Source: Sapria himalayana (Eukaryota; Streptophyta; Magnoliopsida; Malpighiales; Rafflesiaceae). From it: DNA of 64,000 bases. Positions 24,378-36,180 of the stretch are shown one piece after another. The notes under the pieces are model-generated. The model saw only the letters and a list, made by a program, of their open reading frames with translations, was not told the DNA's origin and ran no database searches. The translations under genes and the position numbers were made by a program. The stretch's first letter is position 1. Every line of letters begins with the position of its first letter. Location: assembly GCA_029783825.1 (NCBI GenBank), contig JAREIK010008142.1, positions 1 to 64,000 of the forward strand. The letters are read 5' to 3'.

Positions 24378-24458
<81 letters not shown>

Positions 24459-26170
24459 TACGAATAGTTATATTTAATTATACATAAAATATACAAAGTT
24501 AGAAACAAATATGTATACATATATGTATAAATTGTTAAAAATATAGTAATATTTAATTATATAAAGTTTTATTTAGTTTTACAAATATTTATATATAGGT
24601 ATACACATATAATTAAACAAATTGTTGTATGTTGTTATACATGTAATTATAAATATAGTTATATGTGGTTATACATATAGTTACACATATAGTTATACTT
24701 CAATTTATACATGTAGGTATATATATTTATTCATATAATTTTATATATTTATACATATAGTTATGTATAGGTATAGATATAGTATAATATATTTTTATAA
24801 ACTAATATATACAAATGTATATTAAATATAAGTCGTAAATTATATATTTAAATATAATTATGTATAATGATTTTATAGTTATACATATAATAAGATACAA
24901 TTATTTATAGTTATATGTTATTATAGATATAGTATATATAGCCATAAATATTTTTATAATGTTAAACATATAGTTATATATAAATATATTCATACAAATA
25001 GTTATACATAAATATATAAAGTTATAAATAAATATATAGATTTACATATATGTATACATTGTTACAAATATATTTATATTTAATTATATATTATTTTATA
25101 TAGTTATTCAAATATTTATATATAGTTATACAAATATTTATATATAATTTATGCACATATAGTTAAACATAATGTTATATGCTATTATACATGTAATTAT
25201 AAATATTGTTACATGTGGTTATACATATAGTTACACATATAGTTATACTTATATTTATACATATAGCTATATTTTTTTTATATAATTTTATTAATGTATA
25301 CATATTTACAAATTAGTTATATTTAATCATATAAAGTATTATATAGTTATACAAATATTTATATATAGCTATACACATATAGGTAAACATAATGTCGTAT
25401 GTTGTTATAAATGTAATTATAAATATAGTTACATGTGGTTATATATATAGTTACACATATTGTTATACTTAGATTTATACATGTAGGTATATAAATTTTT
25501 TCATATAATTTTATATATTTATACATATAGTTATGTAAAGGTATAGATATAGTAAAATGCATTTTTATATACAAATATATACAATTATATATTAAATATA
25601 AGTTGTAAATTATATATTTAAATATAGTTATGTATAAAGCTTTTATAGTTATACATATAATAAGATACAATTATTTATAGTTATGTTATTATACATATAG
25701 TATATATAGCTATATCCATACAAATAGTTATACATAAATATATAAAGTAATGAACAAATATATAGATTTACATATATGTATACATAGTTACAAATATAGT
25801 TATATTTAATTATATAGAATGTTATATAGTTATACTAATATATATATATATATATATAGTTATACACATATAGTTAAACATATTGTTGTATGTTATTATA
25901 CATATAATTATAAATATAGTTACATGTTGTTAAACATATAGTTACACATAGTTATACTTATATTTATACATGTAGTTATATATATATTTTTTATATAATT
26001 TTATATATGTATACATATAGTTATCTATAGGTATATAAATAGTAAAATACATTTGTATATACTAATATATAAAAATGTATATTAAATATATGTTGTTAAT
26101 TATTTTTTAAATTATAGTTATGTATAAAATTATATAGTTATACATATAGTAAAAGTCTATTATTTATAGT

Positions 26171-27106
26171 TATATGTTCTTATACCGTTGCGATCCAATG
26201 GAAAAAAGACACAAAATAGAAAACAAACAAGTTCCGCTTACATCTGATCAGAACAAAGTAAATGCAGTCTTGTATTTCAGGCGTGCAATTTATAAATATA
26301 AATACAATATGAATCCCCCTAGAAACACATGATGACATTCACATAACATAACAAAACTCAAACAAAATAGGTAAAGATTAGATCCACATCCATATATGTC
26401 AACAAAGTTTGTCTCATCCTGCTAAAATTGTTTATGACTTGCTGGCAATATAATTGGAAAGACAATCAAGACCCTCATAGAGCCCCTCGCCAGAGGTAGC
26501 ATGTGTGCTTTGAATGTGCCAATGGTGTTGGCAAAGAAAGTGAAGTCCTCGCTAGTCAGTAATTTCAGCTGCATTAATCACATTGAGAAGATCTTGCTTA
26601 TTGGAAAACACCAGCAAAACTTTATCTCGAAGCTTTTGCTCGTTTAGCATCCTATGCAACTCATCTCCAGCTTCAACAACTTGATCTTTGTCATTGCTGT
26701 CCACCACAAATATAAGACCTTGGGTATTTTGGATGTAATGCCTCTAGAAAGGGCGAATCTTGTCTTGACCCCGAACATCCCACAAAGTGAAATTGATGTT
26801 TTTGTATTCAATAGTCTCTACATTTTAAAAAATAGTAGGAATTTTGGTGAAAATTTCATCAAGCTTCAACTTATACATAATGGTTGTCTTACCGCCAGCA
26901 TCAAGACCTAGCATCAAAATCCTCATCTCCTTATTGTCAAACAGCTTGCTAAACAACTTTGTGAACATAAACCCCATTTCTTCCACTAAATCTAAATCCC
27001 TTTGTCGTATGGCAGTAAAGAGATCTAATGAGAAAAAGAAACAGAATCAATAGACCTCAAGAGATGGTCACCAGATAGGGTGTTCAACCTCTATATGTTC
27101 TTATAC
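26171..27106 (-). mobile_element. Retrocopy insertion with 15-bp target-site duplication (ARF1 mRNA-like)
   Basis: A perfect direct repeat tatatgttcttatac flanks the insert at 26171-26185 and 27092-27106. Removing 26186-27106 restores the AT repeat unit. The insert carries an intronless ARF coding region with UTR-like flanks on the minus strand. A 15-bp duplication fits LINE-type target-primed reverse transcription. No poly(A) stretch is seen at the mRNA 3' side (26186). Confidence 0.88.
26432..26977 (-). pseudogene. ARF1: ADP-ribosylation factor 1 processed pseudogene
   Basis: From ATG 26977 to TAA 26432-26434 there are 546 bp, exactly 181 codons plus stop, which is the length of plant ARF1. 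There are no introns and no frameshift. Features by residue: [13 protein letters not shown] (myristoylation Gly2 kept), P-loop GLDAGGKTT (24-32; ARF1 has GLDAAGKTT), switch 2 WDVRGQDK (66-73; normal WDVGGQDK), guanine-specificity NKQD (126-129), and [18 protein letters not shown] at the C-terminus. ARF1 is the small GTPase that recruits COPI coat to Golgi membranes. Three in-frame stops (codons 51, 78 and 142) and loss of the switch 2 Gly make it dead. A plus-strand open frame at 26654-26911 is only its antisense shadow. Confidence 0.95.
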
Positions 27107-27614
27107 CTATAGTATATATAATTAAAAATAAAGTTATATATAGTTTACATATAATTATATATAGATATATTCATACAAGTAGTTGTAAGTAATTATATAT
27201 AAATATATACAAAGTTATAAATAAATATATAGATATAATTATATGAATACATATATTTATACATAGATACAAATATAGTTATATTTAATTTATATAGTTA
27301 TACACATATAGTTATAAATATGTATGTAGTTAAAGATATAGTTATATATAACATTTTTATAGTTATACATTTAGTAAAATACAATTAAATATAGTTATAT
27401 ATTATTATACATATGATATATTTTGTTACAAATATAGTTATATAGAATTACTTATATAGTTATCAAATATTATATTTTTAAATAAATAGTTATATATAGG
27501 TAGTAATATAGTTATAAAAATTGTTTACATAGTTATAAATATAGGTAAATATAAATTATGAAAGTTTTTTATAGTTATACAATTATTTATGAAATAGTTA
27601 TCATATATTATGAT

Positions 27615-28065
27615 AACAACACACTTTTAAATGCATAATTGAATTACACCACTATAGAGAAAGAACTTGTATCTACAATATTTTCTTTTGGCAAATTAAT
27701 ATCATATTTATTAGGAACCAAATTTATAGTATATGCTTAATATTCTATAATCAAATATCTCATAGAAAAGAAAGATGTCATCACTAGATTGATTTGATGG
27801 ATTTTACTATTACAATAGTTTGAACTAGAGATATTAGATAGAAAATGTACATATAATCAACATTGAAAATAGCTTATAAAGACTAGAAAAATAAGATAGA
27901 AGAGTTGTTGAAGAAGATATTAGATATATTTTTTTATTTGAAAAAATTATAATATTGAATAAAAATATAACTCCTTGGTATGTAGTATTGAATGAACAGT
28001 ATCATTGCAAGTAGTAATCTGATTAAATTTTGAGGCAAAGTGTTATAGATGGAAGATTAGTAGTA
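27615..28065 (+). pseudogene. Ty3/gypsy polyprotein fragment (RNase H)
   Basis: In one frame: NYTTIEKELVSTIFSFGKL, then SYLLGTKFIVYA, a stop, YSIIKYLIEKKDVITRLI, a stop, WILLLQ, a stop, FELEI and DRKCTYNQ. This is the classic Ty3/gypsy RNase H block (NYxTTEKELLAVVFA, SYLxGxKVIVYTDHxALKYLL, RLIRWxLLLQEFDLEI, DRKGxEN). A TPWY-like linker motif follows at ~27970. At least four stops are present and the Asp of YTDH is lost. No LTRs, integrase or rest of RT are seen nearby, so it is a small scrap. Confidence 0.8.
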
Positions 28066-29732
28066 TCTTGCAATAATGTCACTTTTTTCTCCTACTCTCA
28101 CGAATTTGTGGAACATGTTAATATTTATGTGCTCATGTATTTCTCTTCTCAAAATTAATGTTGATATTTACATATATATGCATAAATATATATGTGCATA
28201 TACACTACTCTATACACACACACACACACACACACATTTATACATCTATATACATTACTATACATTATATATCAGCATACACATTTTTGTACTTTGTTAT
28301 ATATTCACACATGTATCTACATTTTCAAAGTAGTGTGTATATACTTGTATGCATGCATATACTACTATACACCCAGACAAACACACACATATACCTATAT
28401 ACATATTATATTTTTAAAGTTACACATGAAACTATTATATATGTGTGTGTGTGTGTGCAAATGTATTTAAAATTTTTTGATTTTGAAAATTTAATTAAAA
28501 TAAAATATTATATGTCGAACACAATTTATAAAATATTGTAAATTCTTTATATTAAAAACAAATATTTGTGTCTGTGTGTGTGTGTGTGTGTGTGTGCATG
28601 TGTGTGTGTGTGTGTGAAGCATATTAATGCCTAAAATGAAATTATGAATTATATATATGAGCTTCTATTTTATTCAAATAGTTGTTTTTTTAATATTTAT
28701 ATTAAAATAACTATCATTATACTCATATAAATAAATGAAGTTGGCGTATTTGTAAATTATTTTGTTTTTACAATTATGTTAAAAATGAAAATATAGTTCA
28801 TAAATAAATAATTTTGTTTTTGTTTTTCTATATAATTTTTTTATTAAAATATTAATGTCTATGATAAATTTCTTCCTATTATTTATTGTGTTTAATAAAT
28901 TTTTAGAAACTCTAAATTTCAAACAAATATATTGTAGTGCATATAAATACATGTCTTTAATAATTGGTAAAAAATCAATTATTTCTTTAATTATGTTCAT
29001 ACAAAACAGATTACCATATAAATACATGAGTATATTTTTCTACAAGTAATTATTTTTTTTATTTTATTCAAAATATATAAATGACCAAATAAATATATGA
29101 ATTTGTTTTTTTAAATAATTATTTTTTAATTTTATTTTAAATTTTATTTTAAATTTAATACATTACAATGTTTTTTTTGTAATTAATAAATACATTTCAA
29201 ACATTGTTAATTTTATAATAAATTTTACATATTGCATATTATGAGGTGCAAATTTTATTTTGTAAATAAATTTTAATTTTAAAGGTTTATCTTTGTAAAT
29301 TGAAACTACATTACTTATATATTTTAGAATTTTTTTATAATATTTATTACACGAACATATTGTTATTTGTTTTGAAATTTACAACTTGAATTTTAACAAA
29401 TGAACATTTTATTAGAAATCAATTTTAATTAAATGATATTATGTGAAACAAAAATACAAACCCTAAACATATTAAATCATAATGATAATACAAACATATA
29501 AAATTATAATAAAATTACATTTAAGGTTTAAAAAATTATATTTAAGTTCCTAAAATATATGGGAGAATGATAAAGATTTATATAATATCCAAAAAAAATA
29601 TGTATGAATGAGATGAATGATATGAATGGATATTAAGTTTCTGAAGCATGTAGTTATGCATGTTGTAAATGTAGTTATATATAGTTTTTCATGTAATTAT
29701 CTATATTTAGACATATGCTATGTATAGGTTTT
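28066..29732. other. AT-rich interior of copy C with CA/GT microsatellites
   Basis: No gene seen. (CA)n at ~28213-28236, (GT)n at ~28441-28457 and (GT)n at ~28571-28616. From 28660 to 29680 it is plain AT-rich sequence. Small open frames are Tyr/Ile/His-rich simple-sequence artefacts. Confidence 0.6.
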
Positions 29733-30176
29733 GATGTAGATAAATACATTTATATATAGTAATATGTTGATATACATATTGTTAAATACATTTATATATA
29801 GTTATATACCTATATATATATATATGTATGTATTAAATATATGTTGTTATATTTATATATAGATATGTTTATGTATACTATTTTTATAGTTATAGATATA
29901 GTAAAATAAACTTATATAAGAATTTCGAATTATTTCACATATGCATATTGATATATAGTTATGTTTAAATACACTTATATAAAATACACTTATGTTTATG
30001 TATGTTATTTATGTATACTATTAATATATAGTTATGTTTATTGATGTAGATATCAAGTCGGCATACCTTATACTATTTATGCATACTATTTATGGTTACT
30101 GTTTATATATAGTTATGTATATTAATGTAGATAAATACATTTATATATAGTAATATGTCGATATACATATTATTAA

Positions 30177-30240
<64 letters not shown>

Positions 30241-30480
30241 ATTAAATATACGTTGTTATATTTATATATAGTTATGCTGATGTATACTATTTTTATAGTT
30301 ATAGATATAGTAAAATATACTTATATAAGAAATTTGAATTATATCACACATGCATATTTATGCATAGTTATGTTTAAATACACATATAAAATAGACTTAT
30401 ATTTATGTATACTGTTTATGTATATTATTTATATATAATTATGTATTTTGATGTAGATATCACGTCGGCATACCTACTGT
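29733..30480. repeat. ~400-bp direct tandem duplication, copy C
   Basis: gatgtagataaatacattta at 29733 recurs at 30124 (one change). gatgtagatatc plus gtcggcatacct at 30043 recurs at 30450. Offsets are 391 and 407 bp. The second unit has gained a (AC)n run (30180-30207) followed by (GTAT)n (30218-30241). Confidence 0.85.
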
Positions 30481-30639
30481 GGACCATCAACATCTACACA
30501 ATGAGAACACATTATATCACAAATGCATGAAGTATATATACGAATAAGTTTATATAAGCAATCCAAGCTTATCATAGTGATTGATGAAGAAGAATTTTAG
30601 AATAAAAAATAACATAATCAAAACACACACTCTTGCATT

Positions 30640-30800
30640 AAGATAATCGATGAAGAAATTGGGTAGAAAACATACCTTAAATCAATAAGAAATCTCGCTT
30701 ATATTACTCTTCACTTAGGTTTTGATGCGTCAGTGTTGAGAAATAGAGGCGGATTGTGGGGGACATAGCCGTTTAGCTTGTTAGAGTTTTCTCTCGCGTC
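30640..30800 (-). promoter_or_regulatory. Possible 5' leader exon of copy C
   Basis: The minus strand has a less AT-rich stretch ending TTGATTTAAG|GTATGTTTTC near 30675, which resembles a splice donor. It sits ~2 kb inside the 5' TIR, matching the place of the leader-like exon in copy B (~36050-36160) and copy A (1195-1311), although its own sequence differs. Confidence 0.3.
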
Positions 30801-31992
30801 TCGACAACATGTGATTATATATATTACCAAAAAATTAAAATTGTTAATTATAAAAACATTAAATAAACAATATATATATATAAAATACAAAAAGGCTAAT
30901 TTTTTTATTTATTATGAAACTTTTTTCAACAAAATTCATGTGCGTGTAGCAAGGTACACATGAAAAACAAATACCTTATACTTTTTTATTATAAAATTAA
31001 TTAAACAATAAATATATAAACAATTTAAAAAAGATATATGTTTAGCCTTATAAAAAAAATATCAAATAGTTACAAAATTTAAAAACATTATATAATAAGA
31101 CATATATGAAATGATGATTTGTCTTCTAGCCACTTTCCTAAGAGTTATAAAATACTCTTAATATTAAAAAATATATAAATATATATATTTTATCGTTATA
31201 AATTTTCAAAAATTCATATTAATTTTTATGCAGATAATATGAAATAATTTAAAGGCATAAAATTTCATATTATTTGATATCATTAATAATTTTTAAAAAT
31301 CAAAAAATTACTTAAAGTGAGAAGATAATTAAAAAAAGTTATTTTTATTATTTTAATAAATACTGAATATTAAAAGTTAATAGTTAAAATATTACTCAAT
31401 TGTTTAATTATTATAAAATTTTGCAGGTGCAAACATCTATATATTTATTCAAATTTTAAATTAATTATTTTTTAAACAATTTACTAAAATCATAAAATTT
31501 TTTTTACTTATAATAATATTAATATTTACTAGTTTATTCGTTAATTCAGATATTTTTAAAAATATTTTATATTTAATCATACAATGACTTATTTTATATT
31601 TATATTAGTAGAAATTTTAATGTATATTAATTTAATTTTTAAAATATCAAAAAAAATTATTATACTTATAAAATTAATTATTTAATGTTATTTTAATACA
31701 CATTTTAAGTTTCTTAATTAAAAATTTTTCAAAATTTGTTGGTATAATTTTTTTTTTAAATTATACATCATTAAAATAGTTATTTTAGTCATTGTTAATA
31801 TAATTTTTTTTGTATTTTTTTATTTTTTAAATTATTTATTTATAATATTCTTTTTTTTATAATTTTACGAGGAGGTTGTATCTTTCAAAGATCACTCATC
31901 TATAGACCATTATCATACATTAAATAATCAAAATTAAATAAAATATTAAAAACTAATAATAAATTAAAACAAAATAAATAATTAATGATTTT
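30801..31992. other. AT-rich 5' subterminal spacer of copy C
   Basis: No gene. 31140-31900 is collinear with 36200-37330 of copy B (shared: aatatgaaataatt, ggcat(t)aaatttcatat, aattacttaaag(t/c)gagaag). Confidence 0.65.
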
Positions 31993-32580
31993 CTAGGGAA
32001 ATTCTGTCCCTAAATCCGTAACTATATTTTGGATGTAATTAGCTAAAAAATTCCATCACTAAATCTGTCCATGTATTACAGATGAAGTTAGCTTGGAAAA
32101 TTTCATCGTTAAATCCACCGATGTATTCCAAATGTAATTAGCTAAGAAAATTTCGTCGCTAAATCCATCGCTATATTTTGGATGTAATTAGCTTGGGAAA
32201 TTTCATCGCTATAATCTGGATGTAATTAGGTAGAGAAATTCCATCGCTAAATCCGTCGCTATATTCCAGATTTTATTAGCTAGGAAAATTCTGTCGCTAA
32301 ATCTGTCGTTATATTCTAATTTTTACTAGCTAGGGAAATGTATATCTAAATTCGTCATTAAATCCATCGCTATATTCTAGATCTTATTAGCTAGGGAAAT
32401 TTATTCATAAAAAACATCACTATATTTTGGATTTTATTACCTAGCGGAATTCCATCGCTAACTCAGTCGCTATTTTTGGGTTTTATTAGCTATAGAAATT
32501 TCGTCGCTAAATTCATCGGTATATTCCAGATTCTATTAGCTAGGGAATTACCATCATTAAATCCATAGCTAATATCCCCG
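31993..32580 (-). repeat. ~50-bp subterminal tandem repeats of copy C, about 11 units
   Basis: A unit of the form tatattttggatgtaattag + ctagggaaattccatcgctaaatccatcgc repeats from ~31993, with unit landmarks near 32022, 32074, 32124, 32171, 32212, 32261, 32310, 32369, 32421, 32470 and 32520 (mean spacing ~50 bp). Subterminal repeats of this kind are the transposase-binding zone of CACTA elements. Copy B has only a diverged trace at 37460-37760. Confidence 0.85.
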
Positions 32581-32746
32581 CTTTCTTGAGCGAAATTTAG
32601 GACAATATTTTGTCGCTAATCCATTTCAAATTTTTATTTCATTTAAAAATCATAAATTCCGTGTTATTCCCTAGCTAATCCCTTGTTATTTAGCTAGGGA
32701 TTAATCCCTAGCTAAAATTTCTTAGATAAATGAATATTTTCTTGTA

Positions 32747-32751
<5 letters not shown>

Positions 32752-32802
<51 letters not shown>

Positions 32803-33130
32803 ACACTTTTATAAATATTATATAGTATATATATATCACATTTATATAAACATTATAAATATTATATATCTATATAAAAATTTATATTTTATATAAATGT
32901 TTAAAATATGGATAAATATTTTATATGTTATATAAATATTATCTAAATGTTTGTTTATAAACATTTATACATATGTATAAATATTTATATATAACATTAT
33001 ATGTTTATCTAATCATATCATGTTTATATATAATGTTATACATTTATATTTATTAAAGTACAGATATTTATTTTTTATTGTCATACAATTATATAAATGT
33101 ATAAATGTTTATATATAATGTTTTTTTTAT
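32752..33130. repeat. AT-rich repeat of copy B flanking the copy C insertion
   Basis: (AT)n at ~32750-32799, then tttatataaacat-type repeats. The minus strand of 32800-33130 is collinear with copy A 1700-2080. It is the right half of the site that C split; the left half is 18140-18185. Confidence 0.65.
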
Positions 33131-33464
33131 AATATTTTTAGAGACAATCAAAATAGAACCCTTATATTTCAACCACAATAATTTGATCTCTCATCCTTCT
33201 ATGAGAAATCAAATTTAATTAAGTATTTCTAGTCGTATTACTATAGATGTATCACAATAAAATATAATCTATTAAAAAATAAAATATAATTATCTCAAAA
33301 ACAACATCATTAAACAAAATCATTATATAATATATATTAGTCATATAAATTTTAAATTTCTAAATAACTTGATTCATAAATTCATGATATGACTTAAAAA
33401 AATAATCTAAATTAGGCTTCAATTTTATGCAAATGCTTTAAAATAAAATATAATTGCAACTAAT

Positions 33465-33618
33465 AACGGCAGGGTGGTTTGGTTGGCAGGGTATTGAATT
33501 CACAACTATTTGAATACTACGAGTTCGATCCTAATTCCTAACTAGCTATCAATATCATCCTTTGTTTGGCCAAGAATTAATTCCTCTTGTGGTTGAGGTA
33601 TATTGCCCTGGGTCAGAT
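33465..33618 (+). mobile_element. Candidate tRNA-derived SINE
   Basis: An island of moderate GC starts gcagggtggtttggttggca (A-box-like) and ~40 bp later has gagttcgatcct, close to the Pol III B box consensus GGTTCGANNCC. It ends in a simple-sequence tail of (ATAC)n from 33619. Size, box order and tail fit a plant SINE. I see no target duplication and cannot assign a family. Confidence 0.4.
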
Positions 33619-33632
33619 ACATACATACATGC

Positions 33633-33676
<44 letters not shown>

Positions 33677-33727
33677 GTATATGTATGTCTATATACAGAT
33701 ATATATTTCTATATACACATATATATG

Positions 33728-33796
<69 letters not shown>

Positions 33797-33862
33797 TTAT
33801 CTATCTATATATGTACATATATACATATCTATATACATATGTAAATATATATCTTTATATCT

Positions 33863-33903
<41 letters not shown>

Positions 33904-33945
33904 CATATATATATATATATATCTATATACATACATATAATCTAT
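33619..33945. repeat. Compound microsatellite (ATAC)n/(AT)n/(AC)n
   Basis: (ATAC)n 33619-33645, (TA)n and (GTAT)n to ~33690, (AC)n 33732-33759, (AT)n 33760-33792 and 33867-33899. Tyr/Ile/His-rich open frames of up to 134 codons across this tract are artefacts. Confidence 0.9.
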
Positions 33946-34350
33946 GTTAATGTCAATTCAATTTAAGCAATCAATATTGATAACTATAATAAAAAAAATG
34001 GCATTTAATCAATCAATTGAGCTTGGTTTGTGTAAACATGTATTAGTACTCAATGCACAAGTTTCTTGGCTAACATAAGGTTAGAGAAAGGTATATAAAT
34101 ATATCTCTCAACAAATCTTACCATTGATATATCAAAGAGGTCATATATAATTGTCTTGAACCCGAGACTTATTGCTTTTGAGCTAATAAATGTATCATCA
34201 CATCAAAACATGATTTGTTTTAATTTTAATTTAGGCAAAGCAGTCAATATCAATGGATTATCATTAAAAATGGAATTGAATCCATCCATTGAGCTTAAAT
34301 ATAAAGTAGAGTACAATAGTGTGTGTATTTTGAGGAGAGATGTGAAGGAA
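33946..34350. other. Copy B interior with a ~268-bp direct repeat
   Basis: Around 33962-34030 (atttaagcaatcaatattga ... attgagcttgg) a diverged copy of 34230-34300 (atttaggcaaagcagtcaat ... attgagctta) is seen. An 82-codon plus-strand open frame at 34156-34404 covers the second copy; I do not recognise it and the minus-strand exon signals nearby argue that it is not coding. Confidence 0.4.
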
Positions 34351-34832
34351 ACTTACATGAAGAATGCTCTCCAGCTCCCTGGATACAAAGTAAGAACTCC
34401 ATGAGACTTACCATGTGAATAAAATTTTGAATCATTTTCTCTTTAAAAAGTAGATTGTAATTAAAAAAATAAAACTACCTGAGAGTAAATTCTCTAGGCT
34501 ACTTCCAGCTGGGACATCTCCTCATCAAATGCATAAAAAGTTTCCAAAACTTTAGGTGCATTGGCAAACTGCATTAACCTTCAAATGAAAAAGCCACAAT
34601 CAACTTTGGTTAGAAAAGTAATTGGTGGGTCTTGTTTGTAACCTTTTGAGTATTCCTTTGGTAAAGTAAGATTCATTATCTTAGAATTGATCTGCTTTGA
34701 TCTCGATTGAAGAGCCTGCAAGACCTCTCAGTGATTCTACGACTTTCAACTGACTCACAAATGACTTTAAAAGACTAGTATCAAGCTTCTCTGTCTTCCC
34801 TTTGCTCTTGATGAACAAAGAACCCCTACGAT
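34351..34832 (-). pseudogene. Captured multi-exon host gene fragment, unidentified
   Basis: Minus-strand exon-like segments: at ~34830-34700 SLFIKSKGKTEKLDTSLLKS followed by FVSQLKVVESLRGLAGSS; at 34568-34479, bounded by AG and GTAGTT, FANAPKVLETFYAFDEEMSQ then LEVA, a stop and RIYSQ; at 34378-34357, bounded by tttgtatccag and gtaagt, ELESILH. The pieces look like conserved, helical protein sequence with retained introns, so the source was genomic DNA. I do not recognise the family. The internal stop means it is not functional. It lies in copy B in the same sense as the SDF2 exon but is not SDF2. Confidence 0.5.
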
Positions 34833-36045
34833 GAACAAAAAATCAATGAAGATATACATACATATATATCTAGAGAGAAAGAAAGATAAAGAAAGATAGA
34901 GAAAGATTATATATGCACACGTAGAAGATATTTCATCATTATAGATAAAAAATCAAACAATAATGATTTAGGTGATAGTTGGAGCACAACATAGTCTGTG
35001 TGTATTTGCATTCATTTTTTCCAATTAGATGTACTTCCACTTATTTCATTTATACTTATAGAAAATGAGAATATTAAGCTTGTGGTGCACATCCAGGAAA
35101 AAGCAAAAATAAAAAAAAATGAAAAAGATGATCAAATCAAATTTTGAATATTACGGTGCAAGTCTAAAAAAATATGCATAGTTACATAGGTCCAATTGAG
35201 ATTAAAAAAAAGAATAGCTAAATTTGTAGAATTCAAATTCCAAATTAGAAATAAAACTTAATGAAAAATATAGTAGTGATCAGTTAAGAAGAAAAAGAAA
35301 ATGCAGATATGATACCATCAAGACTAAAACCAATTCTATAATCCAAACAAAAGAAGATTAGTTTCTAAGAAATGCTCATATTCTTCTAACATAAACTCGA
35401 ATGTAAAGCCAGATGAACCACATGATAATCATTCATAAATAAAGAAACTATGATTTGTTGGGAATCATAAACTAAATTATCAGTTAATGATAGATTGTAC
35501 ACTGACAACCTGCATCGTAGCGATATTCTAGTGAAATAGATACATCACATTAGAATTAGTTGATGAACTTGTGTTACTTTGTATTGAAACTACAAGATCT
35601 AGCACAGAATGGCATCTGCGGTGCATATTTTATCATTAATACCAAATAGATCAAATTTAACTCTAGAAAAGTTAAAATTGATCTCTCATGGTGTTTTTTT
35701 CTTTAGTTACAGAAGCACAAAACAATATGCATACTTTTTTTTTCTTATGTTTTAGAAGTAGAAAATAATAAGCATACATTTTGTATTTGAAATTCATAAA
35801 ACACAAAAAAATCAATCATTAAAAAGAACAAAGTTTATACTAACCATATGATGTTTCACTCATAGTGAAGAGTCAAAATCATATAAGTGATGTTAAAATA
35901 GAAAAAAGAAGAAAAAAAATTAGGGGAAAATGATAAAAAAAATTAAAACCAATTAATCAGTATCAACCAAACTATGCCATTGGAAAACAAATTAAGAGAA
36001 AGATAGATGTGTAATTAGTATTCTGAAGGAGAAGAGCATTGTTAA
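34833..36045. other. Copy B interior, intron-like, no gene seen
   Basis: AT-rich DNA of moderate complexity with no frame longer than noise. It may be intron or UTR of the captured fragment or of the element's own transcript. Confidence 0.4.
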
Positions 36046-36180
36046 TCTTACTTGGTAACAAGAAGAGGTAAAATTATGAGTTGCACGTGCTCATGTAGTT
36101 CCGTTTCACTTCTCCTCTCTTCCTCTTCACAAAGATAAAAAGGTTTAAGTGCTTGAATGCCTTAGTATTTTTATATTATC
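36046..36180 (-). promoter_or_regulatory. Possible 5' leader exon of copy B
   Basis: The minus strand has a purine-rich leader (gaagaggaagagaggagaag) ending TTACCAA|GTAAGATT at ~36052/36051. It is homologous to the leader-like exon of copy A (1195-1311), where the donor-like end is also kept. Confidence 0.4.

Larger units (their letters stand above)
23760..27614 (-). repeat. ~540-bp AT-rich tandem repeat block of copy C
   Basis: The landmark gttacaaatatagttatat (with variants) occurs near 23920, 24530, 25060, 25306, 25787 and 27265. After removing the 0.92-kb ARF insertion, spacings are about 610, 530, 246, 481 and 557 bp. It is the reverse complement of the copy A unit (2456-3740). It includes a pure (TA)n run at ~24379-24454. 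Confidence 0.8.
18186..32749 (-). mobile_element. CACTA copy C, 14.56 kb, both termini present, inserted in copy B
   Basis: The left end starts CACTACAAAAAAATC at 18186. The right end reads inward CACTACAAGAAAATATTC from 32749. Both are followed by subterminal words based on TTAGCTAGGGA and TAGCGATGGA, as in plant En/Spm elements. Gene order on the minus strand is leader, AT repeat, TNP2 tail, TNP1. Flanks on both sides are collinear with one continuous AT repeat in copy A, so C inserted into B. The immediate 3-bp flanks (minus strand TAT before, TTT after) do not match exactly; later (AT)n slippage at 32750-32800 may explain this. It lacks a TNP2 catalytic region, so it is non-autonomous. 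Confidence 0.88.

Noticed and set aside
26654..26911. Plus-strand open frame of 85 codons
   Set aside because: Antisense of the ARF1 pseudogene, which explains the sequence completely.
18183..32752. Exact 3-bp target duplication for copy C
   Set aside because: On the minus strand the flanks are TAT and TTT, so they differ by one base. Insertion is supported by collinearity with copy A, not by the duplication.
33562..33966. Overlapping Tyr/Ile/His-rich open frames
   Set aside because: They fall on an (ATAC)n/(AT)n/(AC)n microsatellite, with three frames open at once.
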